From Arthonia radiata (lineage: Eukaryota > Ascomycota > Arthoniomycetes > Arthoniales > Arthoniaceae), in assembly GCA_002989075.1 (NCBI GenBank), contig PSQN01000015.1, positions 1,116,001 through 1,180,000 of the forward strand: DNA of 64,000 bases, in the 5' to 3' direction. Numbering within the stretch: position 1 is the stretch's first letter; each line of letters begins with the position of its first letter. The notes under the pieces are model-generated. The model searched no databases. It had not been told where the DNA came from and saw only the letters and a list, made by a program, of their open reading frames with translations. Below, piece by piece: positions 11,874-22,902 of this stretch. A program made the translations under genes and the position numbers.

Positions 11874-12632
11874 ATGGCATCCAGACTCCCGGCTCATCTC
11901 CACATCACTCATCCCCATCGCGCTCACCATGATGGTCAGGGTGAGATCGTCGACCTCGTCGAACAGGCCAAGACCGATTGGTGGAACAAGTCTGGTACGG
12001 AAGAAGTCCAAGAGTTCAAGGCTAGTCTTGCCAAGCATTCCGACAACATTGGTAAGGCGCGAAAGGTTGTCCTTGCCGGAGGAGGTGCGCTCCACTCTAC
12101 ACACAAGGATCATAAAACAAGCGAGGACCCTGATGAAGCGGAAATGATGGAAGAGACTCTCTGGCGATACGTAGGCCAGCTCACGCTTTTCCTGGACATG
12201 CCGCATGACATCAAAAAGCACTTGCTGTCGCACTCGGTAGAACTTCTCGCAGTAGATACGGACTACAATGATGAAGACATCAAGACCTTGCATCACTGGG
12301 GCGTCTCAGCATCAAACAAGAAAGAAGACACTGAAAGTTTCATTGACGAGCACACGGTCTTCATCAGTGCTTTCTTACCACCAGCAGCATTTCCCAAGCA
12401 GATCGAGCAGGGCCATGTCAAGCCTAGTATGATCATCGAAGGCCTCAATCAAACGACCAGCCCGCACATCGATGAAATGAAGAAGCACTACGACATGCAC
12501 GCCGTGTTCTCTGAAGGGCTCCTTGGAAATAAGAATCACTACGACCGTTTCGCTAAGGACAATGGTGAAAGCAAGAGAAAGTCGGTATACTGGGCCTCTA
12601 TACAGGCCTTCAAGATCTGGACACCCAAGTAG
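11874..12632 (+). CDS. Orphan soluble protein, unknown function
   Basis: A 252-residue intronless frame from an ATG about 100 bp after a TATAAG box. The protein is His-, Lys- and Asp/Glu-rich, with no signal peptide or membrane segment. It has helical stretches (EEVQEFKASLAKHSDNIGK, WRYVGQLTLFLDMPHDIKKH) and ends FKIWTPK. I do not recognise a family. Its length, TATA spacing and even composition argue that it is a real gene, probably lineage-restricted. It stands alone in a gene-poor stretch downstream of URB1. Confidence 0.55.
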   Translation: MASRLPAHLHITHPHRAHHDGQGEIVDLVEQAKTDWWNKSGTEEVQEFKASLAKHSDNIGKARKVVLAGGGALHSTHKDHKTSEDPDEAEMMEETLWRYVGQLTLFLDMPHDIKKHLLSHSVELLAVDTDYNDEDIKTLHHWGVSASNKKEDTESFIDEHTVFISAFLPPAAFPKQIEQGHVKPSMIIEGLNQTTSPHIDEMKKHYDMHAVFSEGLLGNKNHYDRFAKDNGESKRKSVYWASIQAFKIWTPK

Positions 12633-13053
12633 AGAGCCGTAAGCCAACCGCAACCAGAGCGTCACGCGTCTGCCTACCCTTTGTCATACTTTCTTATTAG
12701 AATGTAGCGCAGAACCTTTTTCGCAACACCATGGATTATACGTTTCGTCCAGCTTCGGAGTATCTGCAAAACACATTCAACGCTTTCCCACTATCCCTCT
12801 CGCCGTTGAATCATTTGCATAAGGGCATGAAAGGATTTGCCGTTGATGATGAGGCGTGATTCGTGGTGTGGCTGCTGTTGATGGCTTACAAAGTCGAATG
12901 GCCTTCCGTGTAGGACAATCCCCTACATGCTATGACACATCACATACGTAGAACACTCGTCTCCACTTTCTGACACAAAAGTCAAGTTTCACGTCCTTGG
13001 CAAGTGGATCGTTTCAGCATTGCGGGAAGTCAGCGGCGTTATGCGTTCAGTGA

Positions 13054-13370
13054 AGGGAGCGGAAACACTTCATCCTCGAAGTTCAGGCCGGAGCCTGAGC
13101 ATTCAAAGAAAAGGGAGGACTCGCGTCAGCCAGACGTAGACTTTTCGACATAGACGGCCACCGTGCCAAGCCTGTCGGTCAAGGGATAATGACTTGATCC
13201 TCACAGCACGGTCAACAGCATAAGCCAGCAAGGTAGAGGAAGAAACACTTCTTCCTCACAGACTAGTCAAAGACCAGACATGCAAAGAAAAAGGTGTTCG
13301 CGTCAAAGCCAGAGGTAGTGCAGGTACTGGCGACACTGTGGCACCAAGGATGAGCAAGCCCAGAGCGCCT
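13054..13370. repeat. Imperfect tandem duplication, ~180-bp period
   Basis: Two diverged copies, about 13054-13185 and 13234-13370, share in order the blocks AAACACTTC.TCCTC, CA.TCAAAGAAAA/CATGCAAAGAAAA, CGCGTC..AGCCAGA and G.CACC..GCCAAG/GGCACCAAGG. The second copy's first block forms a hairpin (GAGGAAGA / TCTTCCTC, 6-nt loop). No frame stays open across both copies. Confidence 0.5.
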
Positions 13371-13584
13371 GGTGCCGAGGCCAAAAAATTGGTTGATATT
13401 GAATGAGTCCGTAGACTCGGTTCAGCTATCAAACTGAACAGAACAGATACCTGCAGGTTGTCAGTCAGCAATCTCAGAACTGAGTAACAACAAGACTTAC
13501 TACACTTGATCTAAGCTAGTTGGCAAAGAGAGCTGAGGAGAAAAAAAAAGGAGGAAGGGTGGGCGGGGGAGCGAGACTTTATAG
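13250..13584 (-). other. Candidate minus-strand spliced transcript without a clear ORF
   Basis: On the minus strand, CTATAAAG (13577-13584) is followed by a pyrimidine-rich tract and a good 5' splice site (GTAAGT, G at 13500), then a CTGACTGAC branch-like run and an acceptor at 13451 or 13434. The downstream exon has no ATG-led ORF of note and runs into the duplicated segment. This fits a short-peptide or non-coding transcript, but it rests only on signals. Confidence 0.25.
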
Positions 13585-14105
13585 TATTCGAAGGTGCACG
13601 AGCCACCTCGCTGGCTAGACCGTATTGGGGCAAGCGACGACGATAGCGCAAGGCGACAGCAGGCAGCAGCGCTCACGTGACAGGCCGCAGCGGCGGATGA
13701 CGTGGTGTTTGAGCAATCCGGTTGCTGGGGGAGACCAGATGAGGTCTTGGCAGCAAACGCGGATACGACCAGCTCCAACCGGCCGAGGCCCGGGCCCGAA
13801 CCCACTTCATGCGAGTGGTGAACAGTTTATGCAGTCAACGGAAGAAGAAGGACGACAGCATGGGGGCCTCGAACGGTAAGTCACAGGAGCGTGAGGCCGG
13901 ACGAGCTGCATCGCTAGGAGCGTTTCAAGCGCGAGTAGGTTATCGACTGAATGTGAGACTATCTATCTTAACCCTCAGCGATCAACGATGCTCGGAAAGG
14001 GCACAAGGGGGTCTTCTGAAGTTCATGGTCATAGCCCCAATCATGGATATGCTCGTCAAACATCTACCCAAACTCTCCCGAACGCCAACGACCAAGCCAT
14101 TGCGA

Positions 14106-14569
14106 CTACAGACCCTTTGGTTCGCCTCCAACTATCATGTTCTCAAAGCCTGCCGGACGTGTCGCGTAGAGCCCCCAGCGCTGCCGCACCCTCAGAGCAT
14201 CGCGGACGCTGAGCTTGGCAAAATACGCAATTCCTTGAGTTCTGTCGAAGTCCTCGCAGAAAGAGCCTGATGCAGCGACGCTTGAGATATCAGCACGGAG
14301 TTGGTGGGCTCTTTTCCGGTCGAAGTGACTGGACTTGAAGGGACAAAGCTCCTTGGGGATGTCGAAGCTCAGATCCAGAAAGATACTGTTGGCAAGATAT
14401 CGATAGACGCGCATCCGGCTTTGTGCAAAGCTGAGCAAATCTGTAGGATTCTCCAGCTAAGCGACTAGTAAGTTCGACGCGCGCGACTGGGGTCAGATGA
14501 TAGACTTACAGCCTTGGCTATCTGAACGTGCATCTCAGCCGGGAGGTCTGTGAGGCTTGCTGGGGACAT
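14106..14569 (-). CDS. Short F-box protein
   Basis: Two exons, 14569-14510 and 14456-14106, flank a 53-nt intron (GTAAGTC ... CTTAG) and join in phase 0 to give 136 residues. The N-terminus MSPASLTDLPAEMHVQIAKA followed by LENPTDLLSFAQ is a standard F-box (xLPxE ... I ... L..P.DLLSFAxxxR), the segment that docks on Skp1 in SCF ubiquitin ligases. The remainder is helical and ends with RVRQRWGLYATRPAGFE and a short tail, without recognisable LRR or WD repeats. It is much shorter than most fungal F-box proteins, so it may be a truncated member of a larger local family. The start is fixed by the F-box and by the phase-0 splice. Confidence 0.62.
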
Positions 14570-15446
14570 TCTTCAAGTGATTATGCCGAATGAAAAGATA
14601 TCACTGTTGAGACATTGCTTGTTGAGTTTTACGAAATTGAGAAATAACCAGCCAGCCCGAGCATTCAACGCGGCCGCATCTACCAAGGGATCAAGACGAC
14701 AACACGCTTATGCCAGAGGCAAGAAACGGCCGGTGTGAGTCATCATTTGTACACGAGCTGATGATGACTCTGTGCGATCTTACACGGCGTAAGCCAGAGA
14801 CCAGTCCGAGGCTGCTTATTGTTGTACGAGCGTCATTCCTGAGCGACGACGGTCGCACGTCGAGGACGCGCGGGAGCTAAAGCTTTAGCGTATACTTGCC
14901 TGTCGTACCAGTCCGTGCACGACGCAGTACGCACACATTCATACTCTTAAATTTTAGCGACCAACCGATAGCGATATCAACTTCATCCACACAAACTTTT
15001 TTGTCAATGTATTGAGAGTTGCACGATTCCGATTGACACTCAAGGGCATAGGGTTCGTTGTGAGCTATCTTCTTCTCGTTTCTGGCCCTAGCGCGCACTA
15101 GTGTCCGGACACTAGTCCTTTATTATCTTGTACACAGGAATACATCGTTGTTGTACGAATTGGATTACGATGGTCTTCTGGAGTCAAGTGGCATTTGAGT
15201 TGGAGACAAACCTGGCATTACAGGTGTGGAAAGTCTGCGCAACCCAGTGGGAGCTATGCTACCTTCACAAATGTTCACCGCGGCGACTCGTCTACAAGTA
15301 ATAGCAGTATGCCAAAGCTCTTTGGCGCGAGTCTTTTGGCTATGCGAACTTCTGTGTTACACTTGCTTGCTCTCGTCCTCGCATGCAGTCTGTGCTTTGC
15401 TTCCATTCTTAAAAGTCGTTCGCGCCTCCTTTGGCTTTCGATAACA
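14570..15446. other. Intergenic, 0.9 kb
   Basis: Nothing supported; only short ORFs without conserved features. Confidence 0.5.
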
Positions 15447-16670
15447 TCACATGGCACCATGGTTCTTCCTCATTGCATCTGGCAGCTTTTCGTCACGGCG
15501 CACTTCGGTGCCCATGAATGAGTGGTACCATGTGCTCTGTCCATGTTTGACGCGGCAGCCCTCACTCCATTTCTTATCCTCAGCCCGCTGCCAATAGTCC
15601 CCGTCGGCTCCACCAATGGCCTTTTGACTGTCTTGCATACAATCAAGACAGAGGCCTTGACACAGGCCGAGCGCGAGCTCTTGAGCAGCTCTTACTTGAC
15701 CCGTGTAATTGGCCTTGCAGTTGAAACACTGTTTCTCGATCTCTGGCATCGTGAATTCATCCAACTTGTCATCTATCTCCGTGACGCTGGCGAGACGAAA
15801 CGCGTCGGTGAAGGGCTAGGCTTTGCACTTGTGCTCGAGGGCGGCATAGAAGCGTTGAAATGTGATGGCGCAGCACGGATCTGCGTCGAGTTTGCGAAGC
15901 TTCTTGCAGCAGGCATTGAGCTGGCGCTCAAGTACGATCATGATGCGGCCTTTCGCTTGACGAAGCTGACCTGTGAAGAATTAGCAGCGAACTCAACGGG
16001 AACGGGCCAAGCACATACGGAGAGTCCTGTTGTCGAGTTTGCCGGGCGGGATTGGGAGATCGGTGAGGTCCACCAGAGCACCTGTGCCATGGTACATCAA
16101 AGCGTTGGTAGCCTTTTGAAACGCGTCGGCATGATCGAACCAGTATGCTGCGTAGAACAGGCCTTGCAATGCGTCGCGGTCATCATTGCTCATTCCCATC
16201 TTGAAATTGAACTCCGAGTTATGAAGAGCGAACCATTTCTCGAACCAGTCCTTCATTCGATGTAAATCGAATTCGTAGTAGTCCGCAACGAGCCACATCT
16301 GCCAGAGGGTATGCATGCCAACTGCAAGCAAGTCGTCGTTACGAGTGTTGTGTAGCTCGCGAAAGATGATTTCGAGGGCGTTGACATTGCTGACCTCGCG
16401 GGGTTCTCTATCATGTTTCCACTTGTCGGACTGAGCTTTGCTGAGTGCTCTGGAGACCGTAGGCTTGCTAATAACGGCCTCGTTGACCTTGAAGGTTCTC
16501 TGACCCTGAATAGAAGACTTGGGCTCGTCACCGACGCTGAGATCCTCTTTGTGGACATCATCGATGTCTTCTTTGTCTTGATAGTCACAGTAGAGGAGCT
16601 CCAGATCTGGGTCGTCGCTGATCTTGATGATGACAGGAGGGGCAGCTGTGTATTCAATGGGCCTTGTCAT
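15447..16670 (-). pseudogene. BTB-zinc family member A, interrupted by an in-frame stop
   Basis: Same architecture as members B and C in this window: a BTB/POZ-like N-terminal half (NALEIIFRELH ... LWQMWLVADYYEFDL ... WFEKWF ... AAYWFDHADAF ... ALMYHGTG) and a Cys-rich C-terminal half. Exons 16670-16019 and 15970-15447 flank a 47-nt intron (GTATGT ... TTCACAG) in phase 1, the same place and phase as in B and C. In exon 2 the frame meets TAG at 15818-15816, where B and C have Trp in the WPMEFRF motif (TGG to TAG). The same frame then continues for 122 codons with the full zinc signature CFNC ... GLCLDC ... CRVKH ... TWYHS. Either this is a recently disabled gene, or it makes a BTB half only. 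There is no good alternative intron around the stop. Confidence 0.7.
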
Positions 16671-17567
16671 TTTTGAGCAGGACGTCAAGAAGCTCTGGTC
16701 AAGATATCGTGCTCGGTTGGTCCAGCTGGAATGACTGCGCGCAGATTGAGCAAGTTGACCACAGCGGTTATTGACCGAGGGGGGGGTCCGAAGCAACGAT
16801 AATGCAGCAGCGGCTAGGCAGGTGGCATTGAGCCGCTGCAAAGCTAGGATGAACAATCGAGGATGGTGAAATGAGCTGCAAACCTTTGGGAGGAGAAATT
16901 GAAGAGGAAAGGTTAGGAGAGGATGGTACAAAGTGAAGGTTCGGGTTGCAAGAAGAAAGGCGGTCATCAAGCTCTTGAGAGCGGTCAAAGGCTGCGCCTG
17001 AGCCATCATCAATCCGTCACCTACACGTGATTCTACCATATGAGTAGTGTACCTCTGAGACAGGTAGGTACAAGCGAAGCAAATCAGCGCGTAACGCAGC
17101 ATAGAATGCAAAGCGGTGAAAAGGTCGTCTCCAACGATGCTTTCTCCAGGTCTGAGTCCACATTGGTGCAATTGGAAACACTCTAAAGCAGTTTCGAATC
17201 AGCTCCATTGAATGCGTGCCTTTGCACTGCTGGACTTGATTGCAGCAGTGCTTCTTGTTCAATCCCTCCAGGAAAAAGGGGGACGGAGACGAATTTGATA
17301 TCGCGGCCTAATACGGACTAGCTCGCCCGCGTTCTTCCCGGCCTTAATGCAGGACTCGGAGATAGCATCAATAGAGCTTCTATTCATGACCGCCTTGAAT
17401 ATCTCTCGAAGCATCGTATTGTCGTCCCAATCTCTGTCTGAGCAAGCTGCTGAGGGCACCTTTACCTTCAGCAGCCTCTGCCCATCACATCTTCATGCCT
17501 ACAACCCATACCGATCTCCAACCCCAACGAACTCTTCTCACGCCTTCTCCCACCCACCCACACGACC
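16671..17567. other. Intergenic between divergent genes A and OTU
   Basis: About 0.9 kb of shared promoter space. It contains a perfect 9-bp-stem inverted repeat (17224-17251). No supported gene. Confidence 0.5.
17224..17251. repeat. 9-bp inverted repeat GCACTGCTG / CAGCAGTGC
   Basis: Perfect arms with a 10-nt spacer, 554-581 bp upstream of member A. The arm GCACTGCTG also occurs inside the array upstream of member C. Confidence 0.5.
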
Positions 17568-19113
17568 ATGTACTCCGACGAATTTCCTGGTCTCCATCGA
17601 GTCGGGCTGTATGCCTCCAACATCACCGGCGATGGTAAGCACGCTCTATTCAACACGTCTTAAGCCCAGAAAAACGCGTACTAATTTCTTCGTATTAGGG
17701 AATTGCCTCTTCAATGCACTGAGCGACCAGCTATTTGGCAACCAAGCACAACATCAGGAGATCCGCCGCAGAGTCGTGCAGTACATGCGTGACAACAAAG
17801 ATGACTACACACCCTTCCTCGATGTCCTCCCAGGTGGTGCCACTCGACGAAATCCAAAGCGAAAGAATGCGGCAACCTTCTCCTCGAGTTACGACTTCAA
17901 GATCCCCTCTCCTGAGGAGATCGACCGAGCATTCGAAGACCGACTCCGGCGGATGGGTCAAGGTGGGACATACGGCGACAACTTCGAGATTGTGGCTTTC
18001 ACTCGAGCCTTCAGTGCGGATGTCATGGTCTTCCAAACGAATGAGAGGCTGTACTTTGCAGCCCCTCGCACTGCCGATCACAAGACGACATGCTACATCG
18101 CCTATCACGTAAGTTACGCTCTCTTGCTCATTGATAATTCAGACTGCTGACACTTCTAGACTTGGGAACACTACTCATCTATCCGCAACACTAATGGACC
18201 CCACGTCGGTCTTCCCGAGGTTCGGCTCAACGAGCTTACCGTCGAGGAACTCAGCCAGATGAAGACGCCCACCAACGGACCCATCAACGTTCAACAGTGG
18301 CAGATCGACGTTCTGATGAAGTCCTTGTGGTTCCCAGTCGACGAGCATACCGCCATTAGGCTACTCGAAGATTGCCGCGGCAGCGTCGATGACGCCGTCT
18401 CGAGACTCATGGACGAAATGGAATCGCCAGATCGCAGCTCATCAGTCCGAAGTTCAAGCGCTGAGCTTCCGACTACGAAAGAGGGAGACACCACGGACGG
18501 ACCCAACAAGAAGCAGGATCGTAGAATGAGCCGCAACTCAAAGTCTGTGTCTCGCAATCGAGAACGCCAAGAGCGTGATCAGTATGCTGCAAGTCTAAGC
18601 TCAGGCTCGTCCCTCGAGCGTTTACAGTCTGCAACAACACCATCAACCGAGAGCAACGGTCAGCGTCGTCGGAACTTGAAAGTCATATATGATGAGGAGG
18701 ACGAGGACGACTATGATCCAAAAGACGAGGACACCGAAATGGAAGAAGCGACTACTCCACCTCCATTGTACGACGGCAGCACATCTTCAGAGTCTGAGTA
18801 TTCAGTACCGACGTCACCTCCAAAGCCACCTCTCACCCTGAGGCTTAGCCTCAAGCCTCCTCCTCAGTCAGCTCAGGCTAATCAACCATCACTACCCCTC
18901 CCAAGACCCCTTCACAAGGCTGCTCCACCAAAGAAGCGACTGAGCGCTGCTCGTGACATGAAGAGCCTGAAGAAACACGCTCAGAAGCAGCACGCCAAGG
19001 AACGCCGACAAGCTGCATCGAAGCCAAAGAAAGAGCAAAGCACACTCAGCTTCTCGTCCGATGGCTCATCACAGACTGCGGTCAATACCGGCTTCCGCCT
19101 GCTTCATGTCTGA
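17568..19113 (+). CDS. OTU-family deubiquitinase with UBA-like segment
   Basis: Cysteine protease of the OTU class, which removes ubiquitin from substrates. Exons 17568-17634, 17699-18108 and 18160-19113 flank introns of 64 and 51 nt with TACTAAT and CTGAC branch sites; the total is 476 residues. Catalytic features are GDGNCLFNALSDQL (Asp22, Cys25) and TWEHYSSIR, with His163 right after the second splice. Residues about 200-245 (QIDVLMKSLWFPVDEHTAI, then GSVDDAVSRLMDE) look like a UBA/CUE-type three-helix ubiquitin-binding module. The rest is Ser/Pro-rich with acidic (DEEDEDDYDPKDEDTE) and Lys-rich blocks that resemble nuclear localisation signals. The ATG at 17568 gives a short leader typical of fungal OTU1/OTU2-like proteins; an extra upstream exon cannot be excluded. 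Confidence 0.88.
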
Positions 19114-19863
19114 GTGAGCAGGCCTTTTGAGAGGCACACCATTGCTACGACGACTACGACGAAAGAGCGGCTCCTTTAGAGTCGCTCCATCTAATGAGGC
19201 CACGGCTTACATTTGCATTTGACGGAGACACTTACTGCATTTTGGCATTGCATCAACAACAGCATAAGCAGGCTTGGAGCATTTGCGTAGACATTACAAC
19301 TAGTCATTTGATACCGCTGCATTCTCCGGTGGTTGACTGGAGACATCGCGCACAACTACGCATGGCGACGGCGCTTGGGGGAATGGGTTTGAGATACTTT
19401 TCTTTGGGCATAACATTGCATGAACATACTGCAAGGCGCTGGACGGATCATGTGGCCACCGGCATCGGGGCTAATTCTGATATTTGACATCAAATACTCA
19501 ACCTCATGCATGAGTGGGTGAGCGAACATAGCATTCTGCAGACTCTGTAGCGGGTCCGAATTAAGACTCATACGTCAATCCGACGAATCTCATGACTCCT
19601 GTCTCTTGGACCGCTCTCGATGCCAGACCTTGGCCTTCTACTGAACAGTACAAGAAAGGCCTTGCAGGCTGTATACCTTTAGTGCTAAGCGCGGGCGGGA
19701 ACTGTTGCTCAACGTAAGTCCAGTCCGTTCTGTTACAGTCTAATTACTATTCTTCAAAGCTGTTTCATCTGGACACTAATGCTTCCAAACATCCACGCAA
19801 CGGCCCTCCTCCAGATAAAGCCTGTTATACCATCGCGTCTCCTTGCAGCTCTCAGCATGCTCA
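19114..19863. other. Intergenic, convergent 3' ends
   Basis: 750 bp between the OTU gene and the dioxygenase-like remnant. Nothing supported. Confidence 0.5.
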
Positions 19864-20646
19864 TCAATGTATGACTTTTCGAAACACCATGTTCCGCCCC
19901 AGAACTTCATTCTTCCGCCTACTTATGCAGTCATTTCGGCTGAAGTACGCACCGTGCAGGCGCCTATGTCCAGTGAATGCACTCCGACCGTGAAGGAGTC
20001 GCCAATTGTCAAACACTCAGTCACTTAGCGTGGCTTCCAGCGTCGAACGGAAGACGCACCTATTAGCATCCCCGGCTTCAGCTGAAAGTCTATCCACCAT
20101 CTTGGGTTGGTATTGATCACATTGTTCCAATTCGCTGCGGCATTGTACCACTTTGCGACCATGTCGCTATGCAGCGCATCGGTGTCAAATCTGGCACGAT
20201 CATCGTTGTCCCCTCGTGTTACGTTGGCAATACTTCGATACAGTGAAGGGCTCGCCGACAACACTAACATCCTCATTACCAGAGCTATGGGCGTACAGTC
20301 TCACATCGTGGAGGCTTGCTCTATTCTCGTCGCTCAGACACTCGGCAATCCGAGGTCCATCCAGAATTTGTGTTGCGCCGCCCTCGCCATCGGTATGGCT
20401 GAGAATGTGAAAAGCCTGTAACTTCACAGGATCCGATAAATACGTGGTATCATTGTGCGGCGGCTGGTACTGAGTCGTATACGCTGTATCCTTTAACGTT
20501 AGATCGAGTGTCATGTTGTAGTAAGTACCGTAATGCGAATTGCGAACAGGGCCGATCCTTTCGAGAAGATCGTTTGTAGCTCCAACGGACGCCGGAGTGT
20601 TGAGCACAAGAGAAAAGTCCCACACGCGCTGTTTGGCTTCAGCAGG
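19864..20646 (-). pseudogene. TauD/trimethyllysine-dioxygenase-like gene, damaged
   Basis: Homologous to the Fe(II)/2-oxoglutarate enzymes that hydroxylate trimethyllysine or gamma-butyrobetaine in carnitine synthesis. Blocks in order are LLERIGPVRNSHYG, DTAYTTQYQPPHNDTTYLSD (the H-x-D iron ligands), LSHTDGEGGATQILDG, GDNDDRARFD, then, after a probable 44-nt intron (20059-20016), FDNWRLLHGRSAFTG (distal His) and HRRLHGAYF. Catalytic residues survive. However, the frame changes by +1 nt between VVGEP and SLYRSIANV (near 20.24 kb), and I find no N-terminal small domain in the 300 bp before the MFS gene. It is therefore either a 5'-truncated, frameshifted pseudogene or a gene hit by a sequencing indel. 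It lies just downstream of the MFS gene on the same strand. Confidence 0.65.
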
Positions 20647-20949
20647 TTACAAGCAAAAGGGCGAATGAGGACATGCACATCCACTCGGCCGACGCGCCAG
20701 GCCTGGACTCTCTTAAATCCTCATATCGGACGCAGGGTACGCAAGCTATCCTAGTATCCTTATGAGCTGTTTCTCATAGCCAGTCCGGAAAGGGTGAGAC
20801 GCATCATTGTTGCATCCGACTTGATCCGGAGGCATATGTTATCATGCAGTAGTAATGTGCAAGTTAGGCTTAAATAGAAGCCACGCTCACATTAGAGACT
20901 GAGTCCGGCTCAACAGATTCGGTAAACGTAACCTACGAATCACACGACA

Positions 20950-22709
20950 TCATCGATTCTGCCGCTGGCTCAGTCTCTCATTCCGTAGTGAAATAGACAG
21001 TACCAATGATAAAGCCGCCGTGGCAATCACTTGGATCCAGACACACTTGATAGCGTCTAAGACCGCTTGGATCACCGCTTGCTTCTGAGCTGTCGAGAGC
21101 GTGCTGGTCAAAGAAGTACTCACCCCAGCAATACCTTCCTGCACCACCGCTCGTGGTGTGTCGGGCAGAATACGCTGTATGTTATGCGTAGCACGGTTGA
21201 CGAACAAACTATTTGCCACTCCAACCGATATCGCACCGCAGACGGTGTCTACGCACCCGAAGATGGTGCCAATATCCCCCACGTCTTTCTCCTCTACGCT
21301 TGCTGACATTATCGGACCGGCGTTCATCGCGTACAGACCCGTTCCAATGCCGCCTATCACCAAGTAACCATAGAGTTTGCCATGTTCGGTGTTAATCTCG
21401 GTCTTATAAAGGCATACTGCCATGACCAACGCCAGTACGCTGCCCGCAACAAACCACACCTTATACCATACAATGCTCCTAATGAAGAAACCAGATACCA
21501 GCATTGCAGCAATCGCCGTGACCAGAAACGGAAGTAAGCCAACCGCGGACCGGACTGCCGTCTCACCCTGCACGAACTGGAGGTACAGAGGGATGTAGTA
21601 AATCGTCAGAAACAAGATGCCGATAGAGCTGCCCACGAGTATGATAAGAACCCACATCTCCAACGATCTCAAGACGTGGATTGGAAGCAGCCGCTCTTGT
21701 CTCGTAGTAAAGGTAGTGGTGGCTTGCTGGAGCCCGAAGAGAATCGAAAGGATACCGGAGCAGCAAAGTAGCCCGATAATGCGGCCGCTGTCCCAGGCGT
21801 AAAGCGCCCCGCCAAACGACAGAGCCATGATGCCAGAACATAAAGCGCCGGCGAAGAGTAGTGCGCCGATCCAGTCGACGCGTGCGATGCCGGCCATGAA
21901 GCCATTGTTGACAAGGGATGTGTTTCGGGGCTTTGGCATAAGTAGAAATATAGGGAATGTGGCACCGACGAGGATTGCATTGAAATAGAAGCTCCATCGC
22001 CACCCAGCGGCAGTGTCGGCAAAGCCGCCTCCAACTAGCGGCCCAATACTGCGTGTTCGTTTAGTAGGAGTGTATGAAAGCCGCCGCGGAAAGAGCAAAC
22101 TGACATGGTGCCCAGCCCCCAGCTGAAGCCGATGTAACCGAAGTATCGCCCTCGTTTCTCGGGCGTTGTGAGAGTGTTGAGGATGTTGATGATAGCGATG
22201 TAGGTGCCGCTACCTCCAATACCCGCAATAGCTTTGCCAACGATAAAAGAGTTCATCGAGGGAGCGGCGCCACTGAGAGCGCATCCCACCGCGAAGAGCA
22301 GTCGAGCAAGCAACAGGACGTTCTTGCCGCCCCAAAACGCAATCAACTTCCCCCTGACACGGGCTGTGAGTATTCGGTTGTCCTTGTGTCGAGGAGGAGC
22401 TCACCATAGCAAGCAAGTCCCTCCGTTCGCCAACGCATAAGTTACGTTGATCCATGGAAATTTTGATATCTCTCCCAGGTCGTTGATAATGGTGGGTTGC
22501 AAGTTGGCGGTCATGGTGTTTTCCAAGGCTGCTTGCAACTCGGCTAGCAGCAGTGAGGAGCTGAGGATCACCCACCAGACCTGACCATTGATGCCGCGCG
22601 GAGTACGTCGCATCGACGGATGCTCGATAGCGGGGGCGTGAGAGTCGTCTTCATGCTTCATGGGAGTCACGGTGGTCTTCTCACTAACATGCTGATCTGC
22701 ATTATCCAT
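20950..22709 (-). CDS. MFS transporter, DHA2-type (14 TM)
   Basis: Proton-coupled plasma-membrane or vacuolar exporter of the DHA2 branch. Exons 22709-22405, 22353-22105 and 22048-20950 flank introns of 51 and 56 nt; the total is 550 residues. The splices rebuild the family motifs: TCLLWGKLIAFWGGKN (motif A region after TM2) and GLGTIIGPLVGGGFADT (antiporter motif C). About 14 hydrophobic spans are visible, with an acidic/His-rich cytosolic N-terminus. The donor of the second intron is the unusual GTCAGT. A TCATCAGATGA palindrome and half of a 13-bp inverted repeat lie about 180 bp upstream. The adjacent dioxygenase-like remnant suggests a former two-gene unit. Substrate cannot be told. Confidence 0.87.
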
Positions 22710-22891
22710 ACACTCAAGACTATCTAGACAATGAGAAGGTCACGAGGGTGCGAGGAAAATCATGTTTCTGACGATTGGAGTCAGATCTCGGGGGGTGTGG
22801 CTTGTCCTGCCTGATTAAGGGGGGACTTTATGCGCGCATGACGCCATCAGCCATTGAAGCAGTATCCTCAGCGTCTTGACATCCCCTCTTC

Positions 22892-22902
22892 TCATCAGAT
22901 GA
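22892..22902. promoter_or_regulatory. Palindrome TCATCAGATGA, copy 1
   Basis: Perfect 11-bp palindrome about 185 bp before the MFS start; identical copies lie at 28001 and 36597. Confidence 0.4.

Larger units (their letters stand above)
12633..14105. other. Intergenic, 1.5 kb, with a duplicated transcript-like segment
   Basis: No long ORF with support. It contains the tandem duplication and minus-strand promoter/intron signals listed separately. Confidence 0.45.

Noticed and set aside
13809-14270. 153-residue plus-strand ORF
   Set aside because: Antisense to the F-box gene and its 3' flank, with no recognisable domain.
15522-16265. 247-residue plus-strand ORF
   Set aside because: Antisense to member A across both its exons and its intron; the minus-strand frame shows the family motifs.
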